Of a DNA stretch of 64,000 nucleotides, positions 39,901 through 54,900 are shown piece by piece. Source of the DNA: Aptenodytes patagonicus. Its lineage: Eukaryota; Chordata; Aves; Sphenisciformes; Spheniscidae. The notes below the pieces were generated by a model, which was given only the letters and a program-made list of their open reading frames with translations, made no database searches and was not told the DNA's origin. Made by a program: the position numbers and the translations under genes. The number at the start of each line of letters is the position of its first letter. Position 1 is the first letter of the stretch. The stretch covers positions 23,774,932 to 23,838,931 of the forward strand of contig NC_134950.1 of NCBI RefSeq assembly GCF_965638725.1. The letters run 5' to 3'.

Positions 39901-42900
39901 TTTATGTGTTCTTTCGTTATGGTAAAGAACAAATTCCTAAGAGAGATCAAATAACTCTGAAAGACAGGAGTGCATCCACTGTCATTAGCTGTGCACAGTG
40001 CCTTTAATTGATGTAACTGATGGCTGAATAAGTATTCATTTTGGCTATTAAAGAATCTCACTCAACAAACTGGCTTTGTTGTGCATGTTCCAGTATTTAT
40101 TAGTATACTGTGACTTGTGAGATGTTTTGTGGCAGAGTGACAAAATTTCTGTAACAGCATTGAAAGACATGGAGTGAAGTTCATCTTTAAAGCACTTCTG
40201 TACTGTTCTTTCCTTCTCCATTGTTGAAAATGCGTAGGCAGCACTTAGCGTCCTACACATTGCTTAGGAGTGAAAACATAGTTAGGGTTTCAGTGTTACT
40301 GCTACTTCGTGTTAAAACCAGGCATTACCCCAAACTTGCTCTTGTTTGTTACATTGCAAGAGGGATGAATAATGAAAGATTCAAGAATAAAACAACATTA
40401 AAATTATGAAATAGCATGCTCCTTTTCTGCCAATGGCATGGACTGGCTTTGACTAGTCAGTCTTGGCTACCTGAAACAAGTTAGTGCACACTTGTACCAA
40501 CAACCTGCCAGCTAATGTGGGAGAAGCAGCAGAGGGACCGCACCGCAGGTGGCGATGAACGGGAAGCAGTCAGCTACTTTTCTGCCACCACAGCTATTTA
40601 TTGAGCACAGATCTGTCCGCAGGTAAAACCAGCGCAGCTTTTATATTAGAAACCTTCAGTTTTAATAGAATGAGAAGATAGGAAACCAGAGGTGAATGAG
40701 ATTGCTAGGCTAGATTTTTTTTTCCCCCTACTGCTGACTCTTTTCACCTTCAATTCTGTCTTTCATTATGAGAGAGAATAGAGCTGTCCTCTCAGTCTGC
40801 TAGTGCTTGCTTCATTTTCTTGGCTTGTCTTAAAAGAGCAGTATTTAAGCTTCTAGCTGAAGATATTTGTATATGTCACTGCAAAAGAAAAATCAAACTG
40901 AATTTAAGACCTTTTTGGTCCTTGTCCTGTGTTTTGCTTCTGAATGGGGTTGTGAAGGGTGTGCCAAGACTAGCACTCCCTGGAGTGGGAGTGCTGTGCA
41001 AGGACCATGACTTTACTGACGCTACCTGACAGTGTTGAACGTGACTCATCTGTATCTGCACTCAGCATCACACCAACCAGCTATATCCCCCTGATTGTAT
41101 CAAACAGGGCAAACTTTTGAAGTGGGGACAAGCCCGTGCAGGTTAACCCTGCTTTCCAGGCCCCTGTTTTTGCCCAGCACCACCTTTACCTGTTGCATAG
41201 GTTGTTACAGTTTGCTCCTTATAGCAGGCATGCTCTGGCTGTTTCCCCAGCAACCTAATCTCATAGGAGAAGTTGTCAGGGGACAGCAGGGCTCCTGACA
41301 CATGGGGAAGCAGCCTGGCACAATGGATGCTTTGCTCAAAATGAACATTGCTGAAATACCGTGTAGCAGAGTTGAACAACCTAGCCCATAACCTCCCTGC
41401 CCCTCCACTCTTCCAAACTCTGCAAACTCCAGCGACCAAGCTGGAGAGACAGATTCAGTATATGCCCCACTACCTCCAGCCCCTAAAGACAAATGGCACA
41501 GTTCTTGCAAGAAGTCATTAACAAGATAAGACTGTTGTGGCTGTGTTGTGCCTTCTCCCTTTTCATCAGGAGAAAGACAGTATGAGCAGGCACATACATC
41601 CCTATCAGTCTCATTTTAATGCAACTAATCTATATCCTTGAATGTAATCTGAGATCATGGTCTGTCTCTGTATTGGGCACCCATGGAGTAATGTGGTGTA
41701 TTCAGGATGCAGCTGTGAGGACAGCCAGTCATTATGCATTTATAAATAAAATTGAGACATATTTCCTTGCAGCAGCAGAGGTTTGGAGTTAGTGATCTAG
41801 GAGGCTGACCTTTTCCAGTCTGTTTTGCTGGTAAACAGCAGCCTTTAGCATGAGCAAAAGGATTCAGGTGTTGGTGAAAGGACAGATAAAAAGTTTCTGA
41901 GTACTTGAGCAAATAGAGCCAATCAGTGCCTGATAACAGGCAAAAAGCAGTATTCCTATGTGGTCCTTCATCAAAGGACTCCAATGTAAGGTGGTTTTCC
42001 TTCCAAAGAGCAAGCATGAGGCCAAGGATTGAATACCATAAGACAGCTGTGGTGTGTATGCTATTGAGAGTGTAGGTAAAATGCAACCCAGAAATCTGCA
42101 GGTGTTACCAGGAATCAGTGCTTGGCTGATCATGGGGTGCATTTTCTTGGATAGAGCCCCTGTCTCTGACCATGCAGCCTCTGCTTCTCTGCACTCGCAA
42201 CGCACTTACCTTTTGTGCACACAATGGAGGAATGCACGTTTGTAACATTCCTCTGTACTTGCATTAACTCACAAATGTGTTTGGATGTGTATATACACAA
42301 ACAGAAGTCAGGCTGAGTATCTACAATTTCAGCACTGCTCTAAAAATTTTATTTTTCATATCAAACCAGGGGGGTTCTTATTTATGAACTTCTATTTCAA
42401 AAGTGCAGCTGGCCAGAAATCTGAATTTCATGTGGGAAGTTCCCATACTTTCAGACTTCTATTGTGGGCTGGCCAGGGGGGGAGGTTTCTGGCATAGAAA
42501 GTTCTGAAGAATTTTAATTCAAGGATGTCTGTTTTATTTTTGCTTCAATGTTAAGATGCAGTTCAGTCCCCTGACCGGCTGTACTTTTCAAATATGTTGC
42601 AACAAGGGCCTCCGTTCTCACCCTTTTTCTTTCTATGGCCCATGCTTCTTAGCTGAGCAACAAATCCATTGAGAGCTTGCCGAGGGTTCAGATTGGGTTG
42701 ACTTCTGTTAAAACAAAATCATTTAATTTTAAGTTTTCTAATGGAAAACTGGGAGGAAAAAAAAGATATCTATTTTTTTCCTGTGGGGGAACTATATAAT
42801 AGATATATTTTTTGTTTGGTTTGTTTGGGTTTTTTGTTTTGTCGTTTTGGTTTGTGGTTTGTTTTTTTTTTTCCCCAAAAAACTGTTCTATTCATCCAAA

Positions 42901-45900
42901 CCAAAAAATGAAGAAAATCCCTCACCAGCTCTGTATTATTCTGTATTCTTATATTAATGACTGAGCTGTGCTTCAAGCTACTGGGGCAGGCAAATGGGGA
43001 GTAGGCAGCAGTTCTAGATGTCTCAGGAGATTTTACCACAGGTAATAGCGACAGCGTTAAGGGAATATTCAAATAAGGAGTATTAAAAGATACAAGAAAG
43101 TGTCCAAGTCTAGTTACATGGCATGTTCCCTGAATTTCAGGAGCAAAAGTGTAGGAAACGTGAAAAGTACTACTGAACATGTGCTGTTGCCAAAATACAG
43201 GGGTTTTTATGTTGTTGCCTGTTTTTGAGTAGATGAGACAATGACTCTACTGCTTTTTCCAAAACTAAAATAGCAACTTGGGAGAAGATCTGAACTTTTC
43301 TGACTCAGTGCTGCAAATTTCTTTCAAAAGTATTTTTCTGTCCATTTTTGAAGTGGTTGGGATTGCCATGTGCACTTACTAAAGGGATTATCGCTAACAC
43401 TGATAAATGCTCTTCCCTTTATATTTGTATTAAACTTATGCTGGATTCTCTTGTGTTGTTTTAGGGACATGTCTGTATTTGTATTTCTTCACTTAACACT
43501 GTCTTCTCCTGCCTTACAGACTGCACTGTTTCCTCCTTTTGTTTTTATGTAAGTAAGTTTTTTTTGGTCTCAAGAATACCTTACTGATAAGAGGCTAAAA
43601 AATATTTATAACACCAAACAATGTGTGGAGTTTCTGGCATGGACAGTTCTGCCTTCTGGGGTAAAAGCATGTGACAAAGGGGGGGGGGAAGTCTCCAAAC
43701 CCAGTAGTTTAAGATAATTCTTATTTTTGGTTTGCTGTGTCATAGCCATAGTAAGAGAAGAGTAATCAAAAGTTGGAGATAAGAAAGTAGGGAATTTGTC
43801 CCCAAGACCATGAAATGAAGCTGTGCCTGTAGTTCAGTAGAGTCAAATAAGATAAATGAAAGCAGTTTTTAAAAGATGACTGTGGAAACCACTGGTTTAA
43901 GTATTAAACAGTGATACTTAATGTGACCATTCTAGATGGGAATGAGATTTTCTTTTCTCTAATACATCCTTTGTTGTAGATCCTCAGATTAATCTGCCCA
44001 CTAATATGTTGCATGGTGTTCTTGGAGATCTCAAACTGCTTGGAAGTAGCTTGAAAGTTTGGATCATGCTTTTCTTCCCCTCGTGATTGCTGAGTAGTGA
44101 GGTGGCAAGTAGGGTAGGGTGCTGCAAGATGTGGCTCCCTTTGAGTGGCAGAAGGGTAAAGTGACCTTTGTGTCTCTGACCCTGGGCTGCCACAGAGGAC
44201 GAGGTGGCCTGTACCCAGGCTGTGAAAGCTGCAGGAGCAGCAGTGAGGATCTGGCAGAAGTAGATGCATAAAGTCCTCCATGTCCTTTCCCTATGGGAGC
44301 TTCAGCATTAGCAGCCCACACCCAGAAGCGCTTACTGCGGCGCACAAGCCTTTGCACTGGCCTTCACCCCCCAGCACTGCTGAGTCTTGGATAGTAAACT
44401 GGCTATATAGTGACCTGCTTGCTCTTCGTTGAGAGTCAGTAATGAGTTACATGTCTTTATCTCATTCTGATGCTTGCATCCCATGTTTGTTCCAAGTTTC
44501 ACATACATTTTTACCACATGTGAAATGTTTCATACCAAAATACGTGCACCAAAGGCGTTTGAGGAAGTGTCTGCTCCTTCCCATTTGAGGAAAGTAGTAA
44601 AGTACTCAGGTAAGCACAGGAGATGATCCTCGATGTAAGAGAGAGGGGGGCTTTTGTATCTCCACAGAAGCAAAGTAATGCTTATTTTAATTAAGAGGAA
44701 TGACTAGACTTGTCTCCTGGATAAGAAGGAAATTAGTTTGGGGATAAAGATTAAATCTGTGTGGATCCCCAGAAGGACTTCAGACAGGGCATTGGCTAAT
44801 GCCTTGAGAAGAGGTTCTCTTGTTCTTTAATGTGTGCAAACAGATGTGTAGGCATGCAGCTAGGTGAAGTACTAGGTGTCAGGAAAATCTGTGGGAAGTC
44901 TCTTTAAATAAGAAAGATTGTTTTGTTTTGGTTTTCCTCAAGACCTCTTTTCCCCACATATCATTCTACAAACTTTTGACAACATGTTCTTAATTTTTAG
45001 ATGTTGTGAAAGAAAACACTTTTTGTTTGCATTTGATCTTACCTTGAAATAACTCTTAATTAAGCCAGATTTACTAGAAAATGTGGTCTTTCTGACCCAA
45101 AAGGTTACCAATCTGAGCTGAGTTAGTTAATTGGAGTCATGTGTCCTAGCATGTTCTCCAGGGTACCCAAAAGAGGGGTAATGGAGCACACAGCATAAAT
45201 GTCAGCCCTGCCACCCTGCTCTTGCTGACATTGCAGGAGTCAGGAGATGCTCCTATATACAGGCAGCAAGATACTGAGAGTACTTGAAACCTAAGGGCTC
45301 CCAGGGAGTCTCCCATATATTCCACCAGGCTAGCAAAGGTGGATACAAGAAATTAAAAATTAAAGTTACATACAGTATGTACAATTACAGCATTTTCCTC
45401 CACTATGAATCTCAAGGGAAGTACCTCTCCTTAATTAATAAAAATGCCAGAAGGACCATTGCTGTCCTCTGATCCAGGGCAGTCAACAGGAAGAGGAGCT
45501 GCAGGGATGAGTTTCTGCCACCTAATCCAGATGCATCCCCAAGGGAGTTCTCAAACTAGTCTCCATCCTCTTGAAACAAGTAACTGACTTTTCATGCATA
45601 GCAAAGCATGAGGCTTTCCGAGTTTGAGCTCAGGAAAGTCTTTTAAGGAAATATAAAGTCTTGATATAAAACCAGTGGAGAATACCCCATTCCTGTGCGC
45701 TACCTCATGGTCAGAAATGTGTGCTTTACTTCTACTCTGACTGCGTCTATCATCAGCTGCCAGCCAATGGATCTGGCTTCTGTACTTTAGTTTTTCCAGA
45801 TTGCAAATCACTCCTTTGTGTCTAGACATAAGACAGTTCTCTGAGGTCACTTATTTGAGACCTGTTTTCTCATGACCTAAAAGCTTTCAGGTTTCTTCTT

Positions 45901-48900
45901 TATATCCCCTCTCCATTTGCGGTGGTTTTGGACCTTGGGCACTGGCACTGAGCAGTATTCCAGTAGCTCTGGTATATTAAGATACCATAGCCTCTGTTTT
46001 TCACTGGAGATTTTTTCCTTTTGGCAAGAGTGTGGCTTTGAATATTCACATGCAGCTGTTTATCCACCTCCTCTTTTTCAAGTCTCTACTTCCTAGGACA
46101 GTGACTGTGTTGTTCCTACAGGCACTGAGACACTAGGTAACTTGTGCTCAGCTTAACATCAAAGTGACCCTCCTCTAATTCTGCAGTATCTTCTCACTTG
46201 CTGTTCTGCGTATGGTTTTTTTTTGTCATCTACAAGCTTTGACAGTAATTTTAGTAACTTACTGTTTACTAAACAGTCATCTCAATTGTTTATTTTACTT
46301 GAGGAAATGGAGCATCAGCATCTTCAGAAGGGCTCCAGCAATATGGAAAGCAATAGAACAGTGTTCTGTTTCTACCTAACAGGATACATTTGAGATCCAA
46401 ACCCAGGGAGCCTTTCTGGATGTCTACCTCGCTGACGGCAGTAATATTAGACTTGATATTCAGACATCGGACACTGCACAAAGAATATTAGAGGTAATGG
46501 GTTTCTAGAATTGTGTTGAAATTTTCCATTTGTAAGAAGTGGGTAAAAATGAAGATCACTTCAGTCAGGAAAGGATAAAACTCCCTATTTGAAGACATAT
46601 GAGGGGTTTATTGTACCAGGGCGAGGGGGTGGGGGCGTTGCTGATTCTGCAGATGGGCTCTTTTGGTTTTTACATTTGTCCATAATTTACCTCTTAATGT
46701 TACACGCCTTCTGCTCCTATGGCATTTGGCTGTCAAGTTCAGGTTTCCTTCATATATGATAGAATTAGAAAATATATATTATTCCTTATGGGGACACATT
46801 CTTAATTACCCTCCCACTTTGGTTTAGCACAGTGCGGGTGAAAGTGCTTAAACACTGTAGTCAGAGATGATGGTCTAGTCTTGGCTTATGTCTTAGCTGG
46901 TGCACTGCTGTTAAAACTTAGTGTGCAACTGATACGTCTTGTTCTGCACGCTTCTCTGTTACTTGTTTTCTGTCCCTTGATGTTTGCTGTGAAACCGTGG
47001 GACTTCCTTTGCAGTATTGGTGCAGTTCTAGTACTGTGGCTCTGGGATGTCTGTAACAGCTGTTGTAATACATACAGTAAACAATTGCTAGTTACATTTT
47101 GAAACCAGTAGCAACCAAATGTTGTTTACACAACTGGCTGGCTTGTGTTTGAAACTTTCAGCTGGGGTTCCCTTCTTATGCCAGGAGAGGAGGAGCAGCA
47201 GTGGCTCTGCATATTTTGTGTATTTGCACGTGTGTGCATGAGTAAGGCCAAAGCCTCTTTCTCAGTTGTTCCCGTTTCCTAATCTTAACAGCAATGACAA
47301 AGCATACACCTGCCAGATGGGTACTCTTCTTTGTCATGGAAATCTGAGATTTCCTCTCATTGTACAGGAAATTGTGTACTGTATTTCTGTTGTGCCTTTG
47401 CAATGAGTTTGTGGAGGTAGTTCTCAGCTGGCCATAGGTACAAGTGAGCTGAACGTGTATTTGCTCTCCTCCGTCAAGCTGACGTGTGTTAGTCTGGCCG
47501 CAGAACACACAGTATCTGTGCACAGTTACCATGAGTTGGGTAACACAGGATAACCCCTTGACAGCTTTGTTCTGCCATGGGGTTTGCACCACCTGAGGCA
47601 ATGCTGGGACCGGTTCTTCCAGGGGAAGGTAAGTGTCAGAGTTGGCCTTAGACCCTGCAACAGGACACTTGTGGGGTGGGAGATGCTGAAGGCAAAAAGT
47701 GTTGGGGGTGGCAGGGAGATAGGAATTTTGATTTGGGGAGAGGGAAGGTAGGTGCTAATAGGGTGGAAGAAGTAAGGAGACATTTTTAGATAGGAGACTT
47801 GCATAGGGACCTTACGTAAGGAAAGGATTTGCTAATATACTTTAAAAAATACTAATAATTTGGGCTTGATAAACTTGTTAGTTTTGCAGTGGGTCAAGGT
47901 AATTTTCAAGCCAGACAGTGGTGTTGTATGTTGCTTTGTATATTGCATTTATAGATGTTTAATATTAATGTGGCACTGTAAAGAAACAATGACATTTGAA
48001 ATGCTGCAGACACCTTTTCTTCTCTTGTGATCTTAAAGATGAGTTAGGATTTTTAGGAATTACTTAGCTTTCGTCATTGTAAACATGCTACCACATTCAC
48101 TGTTCTTTTGCAGTGGAGGTAGATTTTGCAGCCATCACTCCCTAACATCCTGGTATTCAGGCAGCATATACCAGCTTGTGCTTTGATCCAAGAAATAAAA
48201 TAAGTCAAAATCCTACTGAATCAGAGATCTGTGTTTGACATTCCTGGGAAATGCCATCTGGTTCGCTTAGTATTATGCTACTAAGGGATAACATATTGAA
48301 GCTCTGTGGCTAACTTCTTAAAGTAATTTGTGGGGACTTCTTAGCAAAGAAGCAGACAGAATGAAAGATGGTGCTGCTAATATTCATGTTTTGTCTTCTG
48401 TGTTTGGACTTCTGAAACTTTATTCCCATTATACCTGGTGTCTGAACTGAGTGTGAGGCAAGTGATTTTTATGCTCTGCTGCCCTCTCCGGTAACAGCCC
48501 TGATATTAACAAGTATAAGGAAAACGTCATGAATGTGTCTTTTTTTTTTTTTTTTTTTTTAATTTTAACTTGGAACAATTCTTCCCAGCCTATATTTAGC
48601 TTGATGTCTACTTTTTTTTCTATGAATGGAAACATGTCTGCTTTTTAAACCAGCTGATACAGCTGGAGAAAACCCTTCTGAACCGTGGAGATGAGTGAAT
48701 TTACAATGCTGTCACTGTGACACAGAGCTAGAAGTGTTTTAGGGTTGGCACCCTTTGGAAGAAGACTGAAAACCGGTATTTCCACCTTACGCTCAGACAA
48801 AGGAAGTCCAGCTTCTCTGACCAAAGCATGACTCCTCTATCAGGTTGCACAATCTGCCAGATGAGCTATGACAGAAGTATTCTCAGGGGTGGAGAGTTTT

Positions 48901-51900
48901 CTTACAGTTGCCACACCACTTTCCTGAGTTTGCTCAGGAGATTATGGTCACTGCAGAGTTTAGGAATGCTCTGATGGCACTGTGCTCTTTTAGGTTATGG
49001 CTGCTTTAACTTATGCTTTGATTTTTCAGTGCCTAAAACAGAACAAGACAATTGCTCCAGCCTGATTCAGCGGTTTCTGTGCTCACCTCTGCCTGATTTT
49101 TCTTTCCCATTGTGCAGCTGGTCCTGCAAATAATTTCTGCATTTTCTGTTGGTGCTAATTCTTCCCTCTTTCAGAGAAGATGTAGAGGGGCCACAGCAAG
49201 CTAAAAACAATCCAAATGTCAAGCTGGATAGGGTTTTTCCTCCTTAGCTGCTGTCAATGAAAACTCAACAGAGCTCAAGTCTGCTCTTGTCAGAAGCCTT
49301 CACTTGCAAAACCCTACAAGTAAGACTGGTACTTTCAGTAAAGGGGCAGGACTTGTAGATATTTCCTAGAAAAACAAGAGGACTCTATCAGCTTGGAAAA
49401 TACACAAATCTTGGAAAAATACATATTTGTGATGCTCTTGAGCAATGTTGTTAGCTCAGAGCACACAGTGCTCGCTGTACAACAGGATTTGAGGATTTAG
49501 TAGTAAAGATCTGGAATAACATGGCAGATGCCTTGTGTTAGAGGATTTTTAAATGCATGGCAGAGTAGTAAACATTTGTTATTTTATTACATTTTTATGT
49601 TCCCTTGAAACTTATGAAACTCCTCACAAACTCAAATGCTGCAATACGGGAATGGTTATATTGGCTTTAAAATGTGCAGTTAAATGGGACATAAGGGGAA
49701 AAATTAAAAACAATTAAGTTACGTTAATAGGTATTGAACATTTCTTCCTTATTCATGCTAATGGATAGCTAAGCTTCTGACCTTCTTTGTTTTTAAAGGT
49801 CACATTTTGCAAGATGGGGCTATCAAGAGAATTAATAAAATATTTTAGTTTATTTTTCTTTCAAGATCGTGATGATGGAGCGCTCTCTGGTAAGTTTTAC
49901 AAGGTGCTTAACTTAGCCCTCCCTTGGATTTGTTCTGTTGGCTGCAGTGACTGAACCTGGAGTGTGAACAGAGCTTGCATGAGCCTGCTCAGGCTGAAAG
50001 ACCCACCCTGTCTGATAAACCCCCTCAAGCCCTCTCCCCACATGGCTTGGAAAGAGTGGTGGTGGGTAACAAATTATGGCAATAGATAGTGTGGTGCAGG
50101 GGTGAGACTTTCGCATATGACTATCATGTCCCTTTCAGTTTACAAGGTGTGTTAGCAACTTTACCACATGGGAACTTCTGGGTAGGCATTTAATCAGATG
50201 GCCATACCTACATAAAGCAGTTCTTAGTTTACAGATCACATGCTGAGTTTAACAATGGAACAGGAAACTCTTTTGTTATATTTATAAACAATGTCTGTGG
50301 CTTACTTTCCTTTATATCATGACATGTTTCCTTTCTTAACTGATAGAAACTTGTTTAACCATGATGGTACTGAGCAAGCTGTAAATCAGGGTTGTGAGTC
50401 TCTTTATGATCATAAAATGTGAAGGGGCTTTTATGTCCTCATTGGTCTGCTGATGTCCTGTTTCCCATGTGGGCGGGTGTTTGGATGAGACTGGATCCAG
50501 GCCTGGGATAGGCTTGGGCCACATCAGGGGAGTGAACACGGTCTTTGCTGTTGACTGGAGTAAAGTTAGGCATTGCAGCCTCTCTGTGTGGCCTTGACAA
50601 TTCATTTAGCTTTTTTCAGTCGTCTTATTGGCATAAAGATGTTAATGCTCTTCTGAACCTTTTCAAGATGAAGGTCCAGTAGTAAACTCGGGCTTACTCA
50701 GTAGGGTAGGAACTTCACTGTCTGTGTCTATTCTATTTATCATTCCCCTGCCCCTTTCTCTCTGGCTGTGAAAAGTATCTCTGAGTGCACAGAATCCCTG
50801 GCTATTACTATGTCTCAAATGTATCTGGATATAACACACTATATACTCTTCTACTGCAGTTGCAGATGGATTTATTTTTGCCTTGTATTGTGATATAATC
50901 AGATACACAGGAGAATAGAAATGTTTTTCAATTGATTACATTTCTATGCATCTTTGATATTCCTCACAAATACATCAAGTCCAAATGTAACCCACAGTCC
51001 ACTGCCAAAAGATGTTTAGATGCTCATGTGCTTAAAATCACATGTTTAAGTGTTCTGCTGAATTGTGGTATTGGCTTAGAAATAAATGTTTACAGGTTTG
51101 GGCCTTTAGACCTATATTTTTTTAAAAAAAGTGAGCAGGAAAGTAGTGATCACTGAAGAATGACATGCTTTTCTTGCTGTACATTAGTTATACTGCTCTT
51201 GTCTGACGTTCTGTTCAAGGAAAGCACCAGTCCTGGAAGCTTGCATCCACACATCCTTTAAATGCAGAAATATCTATCCTGCTTAGCTGTGTTTTGAGAG
51301 AAGGATATTCTATGAGAGTATGGTCTAAGGGGGTAGAGCGATTCTGTAAGTAATAGAGCTATGTAAGTTTAGACTCAGAGAAGTGAGGAAGATAACTAAC
51401 CTGTCACCTTACTTTACCCCAGAATTTATATTTGTTAAGTTTTTTCTTCTCTAACAGCACATTGCTAACCAGCACTAACTGATATATGAAAGTAGCTGGA
51501 CTATTTCACTAGATCTCACCAAATGTCTCTGGTTTTTCTTCTTTTCCCAGTGGTGAAAAAAGTGGCAGAATTTGAACTTCCGTATGTGAGTCTTCAGAGC
51601 ATGAAAGAGTTGCACTGTAAGCTTGGGATCAGAAAGTGGTAAGCAAGAAGCTTAAAAGAAACTACCAAGATGCATGACAACTATGAACAGAGAAAGAAAT
51701 CTCTTGATAGTTACAAAGTCTTCAAGCCTCAGCAGCTTGACTGTTTTTCTCTGAGGCCAATTTGTTATTGGAATTAACTGGTTTCTGTGGCCTTGCATGT
51801 TTTAAATTTTATCACTGTAGTATTCCTGAAGCGTCCTTTACTGCAGCTAGCTATTTATTCCCTCTCTTTCAGAATCTATAGAGAGGTGCTTTGTGGCTGC

Positions 51901-54900
51901 TTGCCTCCTAATTTTTATGCCTGCATAATGCAGTGACTACAAATGGTAATATACCCGTAAACAATATAGAAGAGAACTTTGAGTTCTGAGTTGCAAGCTG
52001 CAACTCTGTTTGGGCAGAGATGGATTACTTTTTATCTGAAGTGCTCATTTCTGTATACTAATACGCAATACCTGAGGCCGTAGCTTGAGCATTTCTTTTG
52101 GTAGGTGGCCTGGCTTAAGCAGCAGAGCATTCTTCCCCTTTCATTTGCTCACACCTCAGGCTCCTCCTCAGTTATGCTGGTAGAACTGTGTAGGCAGACA
52201 TGGTGAACTGGACTGGCGAGTTAGCCTGGCCTAAAAATAAGTTGCTGGCTGTTTATTTTTTTATTTGGTTTTGCTGGCCTATTTTTGGCCTGGGTCAGTC
52301 CCCCAGTCTTGTTTGCTGCACAGCAAACAGTTGTGCTGACTTGTGGGTGAGGATAAACCCTGGGGACAGGGAGTCTGGTGCCAAAGTCCCGCTTGTCAAA
52401 CAGTGCCCTGAGGGTGCAGTTAGGCAGTATAGCTGAGCCAGTTCTAATGGCTCACTGCTGTGGTTGTGGTCTGGTCTACTTCTCCCTACAATGAAAAAGA
52501 AAAAAGGGAATAGATTTTTGCATGCTTAGTGAGTTCCATTGGCTGCATCAGATGAATGCTAGAGCAAGAACCGTGGTTGGGAGCAGAAGAGGAAGAACAG
52601 ACCGTGCCTTTTAGTGGCAGCAAGCAAGGTTACTTGGCTTGAAGGTACACAGAAATCCGTTGTTCGATGCTTGTAACTTGTCTGTTGTTAAATCTACTGG
52701 GCTAGAGCTTGGCCTCGACAAAGCTTTCTCTGTTTTCCTATATGTGCCCTTATAAACTGCAGAACCTAGCAGCCTAATGAAAGAACTGCATGGTTCTAAG
52801 CCATGACAAAGTGACTGTCTGAGTAGATACTTCTCTACCTAGCACTGCTTCAAAGCACAGAGGTAGGAAATGGCAGTCCTGGGGTTGTTTGTGTGCTGCA
52901 GGAAGCGTATTGCCTGTGCAATGCGAGTAATACAGCTGTACTAGCCATGGAGCCCACACTGCTCTGTTTGTACTGTCGTGTAGACTTACCCAAGCTGCTT
53001 TTAAATAAAATGGCTCAAGCTAGCTGTTGCAGCATGGCACTTAGATAACTATTTAACTTGCTTTGTTGCTGTACTGATCTGATCCTGCAGCACTTCTACA
53101 GCAGTTGGTACTGCAGCTAGCTAGCTTAAGGCTAGGTCTTGTATGTCAGCACTGCAGCATGTCAGTAGATGCTCTGAGAGTCTTACCAACTCTTATGTAG
53201 ACAAACACTGAGTTGTTTGAGAAAAGGAGGAGGAAAGTTTTAGTTCTAAATTGAAACTGTTATGTTTGGTACCACCAAAATCAAAGTGGAGAGATTGGAT
53301 AACCTGACTTTAGTTTATTTCCATTCTGCTACAACGTATAAAGAATAAGTACAGTACAGACTTCAAGGGTACAACTGTTTTTTTCATTTTGGTTTGGTTT
53401 TTTTTAAATCTGGTAAGTAATGGGATCTTTCTGGGTTGTGCTCCCATCATATTTAGCTGAAAAATCAAAATACCATATTTAGATGCATATCTTCATATTT
53501 TACTACTTTTTTCCCTTGGCTTGGAAAAGGTATATGGATCCTTCTCTTGATACACGGCTGATGGATTGTAGAGCTTCACTGAATTTGCTATATATGCAGG
53601 TAAAACTGAAAGGTCTTTGTAACTTTAAAAGTTAATTTTCCCACATTAATTTCATCTTTTATACAAATTCTTGAAATGTTTGTAAATGGTTCCTGTTTAG
53701 CACTGCTGTGTTGCGCTTTTCTAAGTGCTGGGTATAACTGTTGTTGATCATGTTAATTTTTTTTTTTCCCCTTCAAACTCATGTACTGGAGATTCTACCT
53801 ATGTTTTGTGCATGGGAAAAGTATTGCACAAAAAGGACATATTTAGGTATCTGTCCACTCTATTTTCAAGTGTATGTATGCATCTGTATGTCTCTAATAT
53901 GTAGGCACTCTGCCATGATATGAGAGCATTTGATTTCTGAGCTGTAGGTGTGTTGAGTTGTACGAGCTTTGGAAACTATTAATTCAGGAGGAAAGAACAG
54001 TGTAGAATGAACTTGTCCAAAATCAAAGGCCTTGGTTTTTTTTTTTTTTTTTAAAAAAGCTTTCTCTGTGTGTGTGTTTCTGAATGTTTGTGTGTGAAAG
54101 GAAATGTATTTTTGCTGACTTTTTTGCTATTTTTAAAAATTCTTTTAAGGCAATCCAGGAAGTTAAGAGGAATTGGGTTAAACCAACAGAAGGGCAGATG
54201 CAGGAACTTGAATTTCTACAAAAAAATGAAAACAAAGCAAAGGTAAAATGGTATTTTAAAAACAATATAAACAGATAAAAGGAGTGGTTTTTGAAACAAC
54301 GATACTAGAGGCTGCGACTTTAAAAACAGGGCATGGTTTTGTGGACTGGTTTGAGCTAGAGACCCAGGTCTCCCATCTCCTGGTCAGATACTGAGCCACC
54401 AAATAGAAAAGGAGGTTCCCATCTCTGCTAGCATTTTAAAATATCTCAACAGAATGACTTGGATCCCAAGGGCTATCAAGACTGTGAATGCTAGTCTTCT
54501 CTATCTGCTAAACTCAGGTGCAAAGGTTTGTCATCCAGTTCAGGAAATCAGATGGAAATTCAGACTGCTGGGACTGCTGTTCTCAGTATTTCTTACTGGT
54601 TAGTTTTTTCTCTTCCCATCATTATATCTGATGAGCATCCAAAAGACCCAGCTCATGATACCCAGTAAAAAAAAAAAAATCAAGTTTCTAAGTCTGGACT
54701 GTGAGTGACGTCTTCCAAATCACTAGTTTTCACTCGCTTTTACAGCAAATTGCTTTAGTTCTGTCTTTTTGGTGCAGTTCCTGGAGTTGATTCGAGAAAT
54801 GCGGTTCTATGGATATGTACGGCTTGATCCTTGCATTTGTGACTATCCAGAAGAAGGCTGCTCAGCTGACATCTATGTTGGCAATAATGAGATTAACTGC

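Larger units (their letters stand above)
46494..53529 (+). other. SNX31: SNX31 introns 5-7
   Basis: Introns are 46494-49798, 49890-51550 and 51639-53529, all GT-AG. Intron 5 has a T21 run at 48540-48560 that could be the antisense poly(A) tail of an old insertion, although no parent sequence is recognisable beside it. I see no other gene. Confidence 0.75.

Noticed and set aside
41864-42205. Overlapping minus-strand open frames of 113 and 143 codons in SNX31 intron 4
   Set aside because: No similarity to known proteins, no poly(A) signal or promoter context, and typical length for chance frames.
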